From: Colwellia_A sp041890515
Lineage (GTDB): Bacteria; Pseudomonadota; Gammaproteobacteria; Enterobacterales; Alteromonadaceae
Length of the DNA: 48,600 nucleotides
Direction of reading: 5' to 3'
NCBI GenBank assembly: GCA_041890515.1
Contig: JASDWX010000098.1
Location: 1-48,600 of the forward strand
Position 1 is the stretch's first letter; every line of letters begins with the position of its first letter. Positions 36,238 through 44,274 of the stretch are shown in pieces. The position numbers and the translations under genes are program-made. Under the pieces are notes generated by a model. That model ran no database searches. It saw only the letters and a list, made by a program, of their open reading frames with translations, and was not told where the DNA came from.

Positions 36238-36264
36238 AAAGGTCTGCTTATGCAGGCCTTTTTT
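36238..36264 (+). terminator. Rho-independent terminator after hppD
   Basis: AAAGGTCTGC (36238-36247) pairs with GCAGGCCTTT (36252-36261), one G-U, loop TTAT, followed by Ts. 29 bases past the stop codon. Confidence 0.92.
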
Positions 36265-36397
36265 ATTGCTCATTAAAATATACACTAAAATAATTTCACT
36301 ATCTGCTGTAATCTAAATGCGACTTTGCTTGTCTATTACACAAAGGATTTTGATATTTTCTTATGGACAGTATTGTTAAACCTTATTTCGCGCCCTA

Positions 36398-36604
36398 TTG
36401 TTACTTATCCTTTCTTTATCAGCACTCGTCTATTCTTCTTCACAAAAAGTAAATAAATGCAGGAAAACTTATAGAGCAACGCATCCTAATATTAAAGGTG
36501 TTAATCAGTTAGCGGCTGATTCGAGTGAACAAGCGCGGAATATCTATGCATACTATCGTTCGCAAGACGTAGAGCGTTTTGAACGTGTACATAACAATAT
36601 TTAA
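36398..36604 (+). CDS. Small putative membrane protein or gene remnant
   Basis: A 68-codon frame with a TTG start. It encodes a hydrophobic segment (LLLILSLSALVYSSS) and then a polar tail with YRSQDVERFERVHN at the end. No family recognised. An ATG at 36364 reads MDSIVKPYF in the neighbouring frame right up to this segment, so the real gene may be frameshifted. It sits directly before an EAL-domain pseudogene and could be the decayed N-terminus of the same membrane-bound signalling protein. The ribosome-binding site is poor. Equally likely real or not. Confidence 0.3.
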   Translation: MLLILSLSALVYSSSQKVNKCRKTYRATHPNIKGVNQLAADSSEQARNIYAYYRSQDVERFERVHNNI

Positions 36605-36612
36605 GGTGGACT

Positions 36613-37086
36613 CACTTTTCACATCCAAGCTTCTCTACCAGTGTTCATAAAGCATTAAGGCTTATCACCTCAAAATTTAGAGTTAGGAATAACAGAAGGG
36701 GATTTATGCATGATGAAACTGCCAAACTGGAAGTATTACATGAACTAAAATCATTGGGTATTAGTTTATCTATAGACGACTTCGGCACAGGTTACTCCTC
36801 ATTGTCATATTTAAAACGTTTGCCTATAGATAATTTGAAAATAGAATAGTCGTTTATTAGAGATTGTCACCTTAACAAAGAAGATCTTGTGATAGTCAGA
36901 ACGATTGTCGAGCGTGGTAAAAGTTTAGAATTGTCATTAATCGCTGAAGGTATTTAAAATTCAGTACCTGTTGAGTTTTAAAAATATTTACAGTGTGATG
37001 AAATTCAAGGATATTGGTACAATATGCCTGTTGAAGCTACTCAATTATTTGAATGTATGAATAAAGCTTCAACTGAAGTTAATTAG
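36613..37086 (+). pseudogene. EAL-domain (c-di-GMP phosphodiesterase) pseudogene, 3' part
   Basis: The translation clearly matches the C-terminal two thirds of an EAL domain: FSHPSFSTSVHKAL, GLSPQNLELGITEG, LHELKSLGISLSIDDFGTGY, SSLSYLKRLPIDNLKIE, SLIAEGI and CDEIQGYWYNMPVEA. It is broken by three in-frame stops: TAG 36847-36849 at the LKI(D/E)xSF position, TAA 36955-36957 where the catalytic-loop AEGIEN glutamate codon should be, and TAA 36979-36981. Two frame changes occur near 36658 and 36700. No GGDEF domain, EAL signature or start is left upstream. Strong similarity despite many lesions points to fairly recent inactivation. It ends 12 bases from the convergent trmK. Confidence 0.88.
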
Positions 37087-37098
37087 ATAAAACAATAC

Positions 37099-37839
37099 TT
37101 ATGATAAATCACTTTTTTTAGAAGAAAGGGAAGCGTATTGTTGAATAATATGATTGATTTTTACTTGTTCATGAGTATTTTCTGAAAGTAACATTCTTTT
37201 ATAATGATTAACGGTTTCTAGTAAATACTGTTGATGAGATGGTGTTGATAGATCCCACATCGTATTACCTGTCGATGATATTTCATGTAATGCCTCAGTT
37301 GTATTTTCTAATACAGAGAACTGCTTTTTTACATGAATAACTTCATAAAAACGTTTGTTTTCAGTGACAATATATTCGCCAATTAAGGTGCAGCTATTAT
37401 TTCTCAAGGCTTGCCTCACTTGATAATTATAATGAACAGGGCAAAGGATAAATTCTACTTCGATTGTTGGTTTTGTGAGAGACATTTCAAAAAATTGCTT
37501 AATTAGATCTTCAATAAATTTAATGAGTAGTTCGCCACCGACACCTGCAATAATGATTAATTGCTTATCTTGAGCGGTTATTGGAATTTTTATTACATCA
37601 GTGCAATGCACTTGCCAGCGTTGTGCAAAATCTTCAGTGCTAAAATGCTTTTGTAATAATGATTCAAGATGAGCGGTTAATGATGGAACAATATCGACAA
37701 AGTGAATGGTATTTGCTGCTTTTCTTTTTAATAACGTTAACCCCAACAAACCATGATCACAACAGCAATCCCAAATACTTTGGTAGTTAGTGCTGATCAT
37801 ACTGTCAATCTTTTGTAATCGGTTGCTTATTTTTTTCAT
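37099..37839 (-). CDS. trmK: TrmK-family tRNA (adenine22-N1)-methyltransferase
   Basis: Class I SAM-dependent methyltransferase of the TrmK/YqfN family, which methylates A22 of certain tRNAs in Bacillus. The N-terminus MKKISNRLQKIDSMI, the SAM-binding loop DCCCDHGLLGLTLL, VDIVPS and LIIIAGVGGELLI, and the RFYEVIHV segment are typical. 246 residues. The substrate in this organism is inferred from family membership. It is eight bases downstream of rlmF in the same direction, forming a two-gene RNA-modification unit. Confidence 0.82.
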   Translation of the reverse strand: MKKISNRLQKIDSMISTNYQSIWDCCCDHGLLGLTLLKRKAANTIHFVDIVPSLTAHLESLLQKHFSTEDFAQRWQVHCTDVIKIPITAQDKQLIIIAGVGGELLIKFIEDLIKQFFEMSLTKPTIEVEFILCPVHYNYQVRQALRNNSCTLIGEYIVTENKRFYEVIHVKKQFSVLENTTEALHEISSTGNTMWDLSTPSHQQYLLETVNHYKRMLLSENTHEQVKINHIIQQYASLSSKKSDLS

Positions 37840-37847
37840 AGGTGAGT

Positions 37848-38810
37848 CTAAGTTAGATCAAACCAATTTTTTTGTTGAGTTTCATCTAAAAAACTCCAAG
37901 CAATAAAACGACTAATTTTTTGCCCTTGCGCCATATCAACGACTTTCACTTGCTTTACATTAGATTGCTTAAGAGAAAGTTTTAACTGGCTTAAATGGTC
38001 TTTTTTCGAAACTAGGCAGGTAAACCAGAGTACTTGAGCTTGTATACGCTTACTCTCTTTTATCATGTTATTGATAAAAGTAACTTCTCCACCGGGGCAC
38101 CATAATTCAGCATTTTGCCCACCAAAGTTGAGTGGTACCGTTTGATTTGTACTCAGTGGCGTTCTAGTCCCTTTCTTATTGGCTTCTAAATTTTTGACTT
38201 TCCGAGTTGAACCTTTAGTTGCTTCAGCTAATGAACGATGAAAAGGTGGGTTGCACATGGTTAATTCATAGCGTTCATCCGGTTGAACCAATCCGTTAAA
38301 TATTTGTGTTGATCCCTTTTGCAATTTACAGGTGATCGACTTTTTAAAGCGCTTGTCTGAGGATATATTGTGTTGTGCAATTTTAATAGAAATGGGGTCA
38401 ATATCGCTACAAGTGAAATGCCATTGATATTCTCGCTGACCTAAAATAGGGTAAATGCAACTTGCTCCGGTGCCAATATCAAGCACGGATATTTTATGAT
38501 TATCAACGGACGCAGCAGGGAGAGTTGATGCTAATAAATCAGCGAGATAATGAATGTAATCTACTCTACCCGGAATGGGTGGACACAAATAACCTTGAGG
38601 AATATCCCATTGATTGACTTGATAATGATGCTTTAATAAAGCCTGATTAAGAGCTTTAACAGCGTTAGCATCAGAAAAGTCTATAGATAAGTTCTGATAT
38701 TTATTGGGATAAACGAAAGGCTTTAACGTGGGCGATGATTGACAAAGCACTAAAAAATCATACCCGTTATTATGACGATTTCTAGGATGGAGGTTCTTTT
38801 TTAAAGCCAC
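37848..38810 (-). CDS. rlmF: 23S rRNA (adenine1618-N6)-methyltransferase RlmF
   Basis: Methylates A1618 of 23S rRNA at N6. The N-terminal LHPRNRHNNGYDF, WDIPQGYLCPPIPGR, SAM loop LDIGTGASCIYPILG, catalytic NPPF (CNPPFHRSLAEA), LNFGGQNAELWCPGGEVTFI and C-terminal AQGQKISRFIAWSF all match E. coli RlmF. 320 residues. The start is GTG (38808-38810) with GAGAA upstream. The protein contains a small insertion after NPPF, around residue 215. Confidence 0.94.
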   Translation of the reverse strand: MALKKNLHPRNRHNNGYDFLVLCQSSPTLKPFVYPNKYQNLSIDFSDANAVKALNQALLKHHYQVNQWDIPQGYLCPPIPGRVDYIHYLADLLASTLPAASVDNHKISVLDIGTGASCIYPILGQREYQWHFTCSDIDPISIKIAQHNISSDKRFKKSITCKLQKGSTQIFNGLVQPDERYELTMCNPPFHRSLAEATKGSTRKVKNLEANKKGTRTPLSTNQTVPLNFGGQNAELWCPGGEVTFINNMIKESKRIQAQVLWFTCLVSKKDHLSQLKLSLKQSNVKQVKVVDMAQGQKISRFIAWSFLDETQQKNWFDLT

Positions 38811-38929
38811 GAATATTCTCTACAAATAAATAACGTGAAGATTTTATCATTTCCTTAATCTAATTGATAAGTTTGCCGCATATAAATAATAAACGGCAAA
38901 CGTAAAAATTATGATTTTTGCAGAATGAC

Positions 38930-40042
38930 TTAAAGGTTATAACCAAGATGTTGGTGTAAACGAATGACTAACTCTTCTTTTGAATTGTTATAATCAAGTT
39001 TTTCAGCAGTTGCTCTTAAAGCTTGCTCAACAAGGTTAAGGAATTTACCATACCCTTGGCTGGTTTTATGGTCTCGTGTGGCGATGATTACAAATGTTAT
39101 TGAATCAACTAAGTAATTGCCATCACAGTGCAAAGTAAAAGTATTGTTAGGCTCAAAAGGGTTAAAGCTTAATTTTTGTAACTCACCAGCGGCTTTATGC
39201 TTTTCTTCAGAACGGCTTCTAACAATAGGGGTTAAACCATTAGCCAAAATAGCGCCTTCAACTAAATGCTGTTTATTAGCGGATTCAATAAATGCACGGC
39301 TAATCAAATCATACAAAGGTTGGTAAGGTTGTTCTTTTGATTTATCAATATTAAGTAATTCTTTAATACGTCGATTAATGGGTAAATCTACTACAGCATA
39401 CGTAAGTACATCTCTTTTTTCAGGGAGGAAAATATCATCTGCTGCATAGCGATTTTTTAAAGTACGTAATTTGTGAGTCTGTGTACCGGTAATTCCTTTA
39501 TCCTTTGAAAATAAATCATAAGTTAAATGTTGGTGATCACACACTCTTACGGTGGATTTATTAATTTGATGAATTTCAATAAATTCATTTAAAGCCAAAA
39601 TAACATTCTTATGAAATTCTGCTGATGTTTGGCGAACATTGTCACCATTAGCAAGAAATATCAGTGTAATTCCTCTGATACGTTTTTTGCCATTAATATA
39701 AGCATTCTGGCTATAATGGTTGCGAGGGCTATAGAGAAATAAAATTTCTTGTTCAGTTTGTACGGTTAATTTTTCTGGGCTATAACGGATACGAGAAAAT
39801 TTTTCGTTGGCAATAAATTGGCCACTCTCAATATCTAATTTATTATTAACATCAAAAAAACTGTCTGCTAAATGTTGATATAATTTCTGGTATGGTTGTT
39901 CGCTTGTTCTATCCATTAACTGACTGTTTTGATTGATTAATTCATCAGTAAGAGGGAATTTAACCATTAAATATTGGTTAGTACGGGCAGAAGACGGAAT
40001 GTATACTTTATGCTGATTGTTACGGGAACGAGAGATAGGCAT
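38930..40042 (-). CDS. Internally duplicated protein of unknown function (possibly DUF3083)
   Basis: A 370-residue cytoplasmic protein, no signal peptide. Function not recognised; it resembles the uncharacterised DUF3083 family of marine gammaproteobacteria, but that assignment is tentative. It is built of two related halves offset by about 190 residues: EQPYQKLY (48-55) to HQHLTYDL (170-177) in the first, EQPYQPLY (237-244) to HQHLGYNL (363-370) in the second, with matching ITLIFLANGDN / ITFVIIATRDH strands between. The N-terminal 20 residues are basic. The ATG has AAGGAT upstream. It stands alone, 120 bases from rlmF. Confidence 0.75.
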   Translation of the reverse strand: MPISRSRNNQHKVYIPSSARTNQYLMVKFPLTDELINQNSQLMDRTSEQPYQKLYQHLADSFFDVNNKLDIESGQFIANEKFSRIRYSPEKLTVQTEQEILFLYSPRNHYSQNAYINGKKRIRGITLIFLANGDNVRQTSAEFHKNVILALNEFIEIHQINKSTVRVCDHQHLTYDLFSKDKGITGTQTHKLRTLKNRYAADDIFLPEKRDVLTYAVVDLPINRRIKELLNIDKSKEQPYQPLYDLISRAFIESANKQHLVEGAILANGLTPIVRSRSEEKHKAAGELQKLSFNPFEPNNTFTLHCDGNYLVDSITFVIIATRDHKTSQGYGKFLNLVEQALRATAEKLDYNNSKEELVIRLHQHLGYNL

Positions 40043-40241
40043 TTTATATCCTTATTGAAAGTGTAGTAAATCTAAAAGCATTATAAACAAGTAGGATTTA
40101 TTGTCATGTGATCTCAAACATAATTTGGCTTTACGATTAAGTTTTTACTCATTAACTTTTAGTGGGTGAAATATTATTTAATAGCTTATCACACTGTATT
40201 ATTTTTTTCGCTATTATCTATAAACTGCGGCGTATTTTATC

Positions 40242-40276
40242 CCTGTTACTGTTTTTATAAAACAGTAACAGGTTTT
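40242..40276 (+). terminator. Strong orphan hairpin with T tract
   Basis: A perfect 14-bp stem (CCTGTTACTGTTTT at 40242-40255, AAAACAGTAACAGG at 40259-40272) with a three-base loop is followed by TTTT on the plus strand. No plus-strand gene precedes it; the upstream gene runs the other way. It may end an unannotated small RNA or be left from a lost gene. Confidence 0.55.
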
Positions 40277-40394
40277 AAGATTAGCTAGTACTTCATTAAC
40301 CATAGAAGGTCATGCTTTAAAATCTGGATCTATGGCTATCCCTTATAATAAAGTTATATATCAAAAGTGAGTACAATCAATTGTTAATGTTCTT

Positions 40395-40554
40395 ATGAAT
40401 AAAAATTTCAACTCAAGCGAGTCGAATTTTTGCTGCGGTTTATGCACATGATCGTTTAATTAATGCTGAAGGTAGCGCTGCTGTAAGTATAGAAAACCGT
40501 CGTATTGAAGCTGAAATTGAAGTAACGATAAGAACAATTTCTAAAAGTAAATAA
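40395..40554 (+). pseudogene. Frameshifted small ORF
   Basis: From ATG 40395 the frame is broken within a run of five As (after three codons). Removing one A would give a 52-codon ORF ending at TAA 40554, with a regular sequence such as SRIFAAVYAHDRLINAEG and RRIEAEIEVTIRTI. No family recognised. It lies in the otherwise gene-poor 40043-41044 gap; the remaining bases there (40555-40950) show nothing I can support. Confidence 0.35.
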
Positions 40555-40978
40555 AAGATAAATAGCGATATTTAGCTTTTTTATTACCTTAATCCCCAAA
40601 TTTGACGAACCACGATTTAAAGCATTTTTTGATACTCAGTTAGGGTAAAGTCGCACCATCAAAGCATAAAAAACATGCCTCACATACATGAAAAATAAAC
40701 AAATATTGGTGTTAAACAATTAACATTCAGTTCCACTCATCATTGTCTGTTTATCTAAAGCGTTAGCATGTATTCAACGATTCAGCTCAATAGCGTTAAC
40801 AGAGAATAACAGGAAGTTTTAGCTGAATTTATTTCATTATTAAAATAGTGTGATGATAAGGATGTTTTTTGTAAAAAAAAATTTTGATATTTGCGTTAAC
40901 ACGAATATCAAAAATTACAATGTGCATCGAATACAAGGTACATAAAGTAAAATGCATGATATGAACGTTATTAATAAG

Positions 40979-41007
40979 TTGAAAAGACAGCGCTTGCCCA
41001 GTATGCT
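40979..41007 (+). promoter_or_regulatory. Probable sigma70 promoter of yegD
   Basis: TTGAAA (40979-40984) and TATGCT (41002-41007) are separated by 17 bases, 38 bases before the ATG. GTTGAAA also resembles a heat-shock -35, but the matching -10 spacing is poor. Confidence 0.5.
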
Positions 41008-41044
41008 ATGCGACCCTTTTTGCACTCAGTGGTATAAGTAGACA

Positions 41045-42403
41045 ATGATTGGTTTTGATTACGGCACTTCAAATTGTGCTGTCGCAGTTATGGAAAGTGG
41101 TCAGCCGAAGATATTATCTTTAGGTGACCATGGTAAGTATATTTCTTCAACGCTATATGCGCCAAGTCGAGACATTATTGCTCATTGGTTATGTCAACAA
41201 TTGAGTGACGAGCAACAATCTCTTTTCAAGGAGCAACGCGCGTTACCGCTGCGAAAAGGGCAAAACGTATTACGAGAACTAAAGCTTGATGGTATTCCAA
41301 CTGAATTATCTTTTGGCCAAGCAGCTTTAGACTTGTATTTGGAAGATCCTGAAGAGGGGTATTACATCAAATCGCCTAAATCTTTTTTAGGGGCAAGCGG
41401 TTTAGTCGACAGTCAAATAAATTTATTTGAAGATATCGTTGCTGCAATGATGAGTAATATAAAAACGCTTGCAGAAGAAAAACAGCAAAAAGAGATAACT
41501 CAAGCTGTTATTGGCAGACCGATAAACTTTCAAGGATTAAAAGGCGAAGAGAGTAATCGCCAAGCATTGGATATTTTAACCAATGCGGCTAAAAGAGTGG
41601 GTTATAAAAACGTTGAATTTCAATATGAGCCTGTTGCCGCTGGTTTTGAATATGAAGCAAGTTTACAAGAAGAAACTAAGGTACTTGTTGTAGATATTGG
41701 GGGTGGTACAACAGATTGCTCAATGTTACTCATGGGGCCAAAATTTAAAAATAGCACGTCAAGGGAACAGCACTTGCTTGCCCACACCGGCGTGAGAATT
41801 GGTGGAAATGATTTTGATATTCAATTAGCTTTAAGGGGCATAATGCCCAGTTTAGGCATGAATAGTAATTTAAAAACGGGTAAACCTATGCCCGTTAATA
41901 GTTTCAATCAAGCCGTGGCGATCAATAACATTAATGAGCAAACTAATTTTTATAGTCAGGCAAATTATCGTTTTTTACAAACACTACAACGTGATGCGAA
42001 AGAACCTGAAATGTTTTCGCGATTACTAAAAGTACATCAGCAAAAACTAAGTCATCGTTTAGTTAATGGTGCAGAGCAAGCAAAAATAGGGTTGACCGCA
42101 CAGGACTCTCAGCAAATAATCCTTCATGATTTAGCTGATGATTTAACCGTTGATGTGAACCGGGCATTAATGTTGACATCAAGTTCCTCTCAATTAAAAC
42201 AGATTGCCCAGTTAATGAATGAATGTGTTGTGCAGGCAAATTGCACACCTGATGTGATTTTTGTCACGGGTGGTACGGCAAAGTCACCTGTATTAAATCA
42301 ATTTCTACGTGAACAAATGCCTAATATTCCATTAGTGGCTGGCGATCACTTTGGTAGTGTTACAGTTGGTTTAGCGCGTTGGGCTGAAAAAGTATTTCAA
42401 TAA
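41045..42403 (+). CDS. yegD: Hsp70-like chaperone-related ATPase YegD
   Basis: Short member of the Hsp70/actin ATPase superfamily. The phosphate-1 loop is GFDYGTSNCAVA near the N-terminus, the phosphate-2 motif VVDIGGGTTDCS (about residues 219-230), and the adenosine loop FVTGGTAKSP near residue 405. YYIKSPKSFLGASGL and AVIGRPINFQGL are specific to the YegD group. At 452 residues it has a nucleotide-binding domain plus insertions but no DnaK substrate-binding domain or lid. Function is not established. It has its own promoter and no grpE or dnaJ neighbour. Confidence 0.92.
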   Translation: MIGFDYGTSNCAVAVMESGQPKILSLGDHGKYISSTLYAPSRDIIAHWLCQQLSDEQQSLFKEQRALPLRKGQNVLRELKLDGIPTELSFGQAALDLYLEDPEEGYYIKSPKSFLGASGLVDSQINLFEDIVAAMMSNIKTLAEEKQQKEITQAVIGRPINFQGLKGEESNRQALDILTNAAKRVGYKNVEFQYEPVAAGFEYEASLQEETKVLVVDIGGGTTDCSMLLMGPKFKNSTSREQHLLAHTGVRIGGNDFDIQLALRGIMPSLGMNSNLKTGKPMPVNSFNQAVAINNINEQTNFYSQANYRFLQTLQRDAKEPEMFSRLLKVHQQKLSHRLVNGAEQAKIGLTAQDSQQIILHDLADDLTVDVNRALMLTSSSSQLKQIAQLMNECVVQANCTPDVIFVTGGTAKSPVLNQFLREQMPNIPLVAGDHFGSVTVGLARWAEKVFQ

Positions 42404-42505
42404 AATTCAAATTTCACTGCAATTATCTTGTCATTGTGGTGATAACAATGTTAAAAATAAAGAAGGGGAGTCGTTACTGGTTTTTGCATTTAAAAAGGAA
42501 TTGAT

Positions 42506-43183
42506 ATGAACATAAAAATATTCAGCTTTATTTGCTTTCTTTATAGTTTTTTTTCCTTCAATGGTTCTGCAAACGGTTATCAATCAATATCTGTTCCTGT
42601 TAATGAAAGCATTGCCGGTAAAGCACTTCATCAATACGCAAATATTTGGTGGCAGTGGACGAGCTCAATGGGAGATGAAATTTCACCCGTACGAGATAAA
42701 ACGGGTGAGCAATGCCATGTCAATCAAAAGGGTGATGTTTGGTTTTTAGCGGGAGGCTATGGAACATCAAAAATACAACGATATTGTATTATTCCTAAGG
42801 GCAAACATATTTTTTTTCCTATTATAAATATGGCGTATTGGCCAGAAAATGATATCAGCAAAACTTGTGAAGAAGTGAAACAAGAATCGGCATTAAATAA
42901 TAGTGAGTTATATTTTGTGTACGCTGAACTTGATGGTCATTCCATTCCCAATATTCGAAATAATCGTATTAAATCAAAAGACTGCTTCGATTTACATGCA
43001 TTACTTGCGCAAACACAACCCACAAAAAAAGTATATCCTGCGGCTACAGACGGCTATTGGTTAATGTTAAGACCCTTGTCTAAAGGAATACATTCGTTGA
43101 AGTTCAATGCTCAATATCACAATAGTACGGCTGTTCATGGAAGTATGATGCAAGATATTGAATATACTATTGAAGTCAAATAG
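42506..43183 (+). CDS. Secreted protein of unknown function (WWQW / VWFLAGGYG motifs)
   Basis: A 225-residue exported protein with a clear signal peptide (MNIKIFSFICFLYSFFSF, cleaved near GSANG). The mature part has IWWQWTSSM, DKTGEQCHVNQKGDVWFLAG and CIIPKGKHIFFPIIN. This arrangement recurs in uncharacterised secreted proteins of marine and soil bacteria. At least four cysteines in the mature protein suggest disulfides. No enzymatic motif seen. AAGGA precedes the ATG. About 100 bases after yegD, in the same direction, but probably independent. Confidence 0.75.
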   Translation: MNIKIFSFICFLYSFFSFNGSANGYQSISVPVNESIAGKALHQYANIWWQWTSSMGDEISPVRDKTGEQCHVNQKGDVWFLAGGYGTSKIQRYCIIPKGKHIFFPIINMAYWPENDISKTCEEVKQESALNNSELYFVYAELDGHSIPNIRNNRIKSKDCFDLHALLAQTQPTKKVYPAATDGYWLMLRPLSKGIHSLKFNAQYHNSTAVHGSMMQDIEYTIEVK

Positions 43184-43244
43184 GCTTGAACATAGCTAAG
43201 CATCATTTTACAATGGTTTATCTTCATTATAGTATTAACCCATT

Positions 43245-43589
43245 ATGTCATCAGATACATTAGGCTCAAGCCTTAACTACAAAGCTAAAGAAAAAGGTTA
43301 TCGAGATCGCGCGCTAAAATTATTCCCTTGGGTGTGCGGACGTTGTGCTCGTGAGTTTGTATATTCAAACATTATGGAATTGACGGTGCATCATGTTGAT
43401 CATGACCATTCAAACAATCCAAATGATGGCAGTAATTGGGAACTCTTATGTATTTATTGTCATGATAATGAGCACGCTAAATATACAGATCATGCTAAGT
43501 ATAAAACTGAAGTTATTGCAGGTGATACGAATCAAGATACGGCAACATATAATCCTTTTGCTGATCTGAAATCGATGTTAAAAAAATAA
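43245..43589 (+). CDS. yajD: YajD-family HNH nuclease
   Basis: A 114-residue protein of the HNH endonuclease superfamily, colinear with E. coli YajD. The zinc CxxC pairs are CGRC (about residue 31) and CIYC (about residue 78). The HNH core is LTVHHVDHDHSNNPNDGSNW followed by CHDNEH, and the C-terminus YNPFADLKSMLKK also matches. Its biological substrate is unknown. The ribosome-binding site is weak. Confidence 0.92.
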   Translation: MSSDTLGSSLNYKAKEKGYRDRALKLFPWVCGRCAREFVYSNIMELTVHHVDHDHSNNPNDGSNWELLCIYCHDNEHAKYTDHAKYKTEVIAGDTNQDTATYNPFADLKSMLKK

Positions 43590-43715
43590 TTTATTTATAT
43601 TTCAATGTAGTTACAATTATTTTCATTTTTTTATTCAATTACCATTGTTTTTTATTCATATAACCCCGAGTATATTAACTGAAGACAATTTTTTCTCTTA
43701 GTAAAAGGTAACGTT

Positions 43716-44054
43716 ATGAAAATAAATATTTCCGGTCACCATGTTGAAATTACTGAAGGTATTAAGCAGTCAATTGAGAGCAAGTTTAAAAAAATTGCTA
43801 AGCATTATCCTAGTCTTATGAGCATAAGCTCAATTATCACCGTTGAGCCACATCAACAACAATTAGAAGTTTCTACTCATTATGAGGGCAGTGAAATCTC
43901 TGTTCGAGCCTCAGGCAAAGAACTCTATTCTGCTATTGCTAGTGCAGCTAAAAAATTACAAGCAGCGCTTGCGCATCGCAAAGGTGTATTAGCAGCAAAA
44001 CTACATAAAAAATATGAAGTAGAACAGTCAGATGCATTTTTACTTGAACAATAA
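43716..44054 (+). CDS. hpf: Short ribosome hibernation promoting factor (HPF/YfiA family)
   Basis: Ribosome-associated inhibitor that binds the 30S decoding region in stationary phase or cold stress. The 112-residue sequence shows the family pattern MKINISGHHVEIT, IESKFKKIAKHYP, then EGSEISVRASGKELYSAIASAAKKL. It lacks the long-HPF dimerisation domain and the extended YfiA tail. The AAAGG site lies seven bases before the ATG, and a strong terminator follows. It is not in the usual rpoN-linked context. Confidence 0.88.
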   Translation: MKINISGHHVEITEGIKQSIESKFKKIAKHYPSLMSISSIITVEPHQQQLEVSTHYEGSEISVRASGKELYSAIASAAKKLQAALAHRKGVLAAKLHKKYEVEQSDAFLLEQ

Positions 44055-44085
44055 TTATAATTGAATTAGTTATTATGATTAATAT

Positions 44086-44112
44086 AAAGGTTGCTGTAAG
44101 CAACCTTTTTTA
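44086..44112 (+). terminator. Rho-independent terminator after hpf
   Basis: AAAGGTTGC (44086-44094) pairs perfectly with GCAACCTTT (44100-44108), loop TGTAA, followed by a T tract, 32 bases past the hpf stop. Confidence 0.92.
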
Positions 44113-44147
44113 TGTTTATAAATAACCCTTTAAGCAGGGAGAAACTA

Positions 44148-44265
44148 TTGGCGGGATCAAGTCTATCAAAATTACTCGATGATGTTGCCATCATGTCAAA
44201 AGTTGGAGTAAAGAAACCATAGGTTCTTGTCCCTAGGAGATCAATTAGGGTTTAATACAGAATAG
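44148..44265 (+). pseudogene. N-terminal stub of a YedI/DUF808 membrane protein gene
   Basis: The frame from TTG 44148 reads AGSSLSKLLDDVA then IMSKVGVKKP and a stop (44220-44222). After a frame change it continues LGDQLGFNTE to TAG 44265. This is the conserved N-terminus of DUF808 proteins (AGSSLL.LLDDIA..LDDIS.M.K.AAKKTAGVLGDDL), with the first of the two LDD repeats collapsed and the ATG changed to TTG. Only about 40 codons of a protein of some 300 residues remain. The rest is gone and the adjacent HDAC gene begins at 44275. Confidence 0.8.
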
Positions 44266-44274
44266 GTTTATGCA

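Noticed and set aside
40979..41010. Heat-shock (sigma32) promoter before yegD
   Set aside because: GTTGAAA fits the -35, but the CCC-containing segment is too close and poorly matched; an ordinary 17-base-spaced promoter explains it better.
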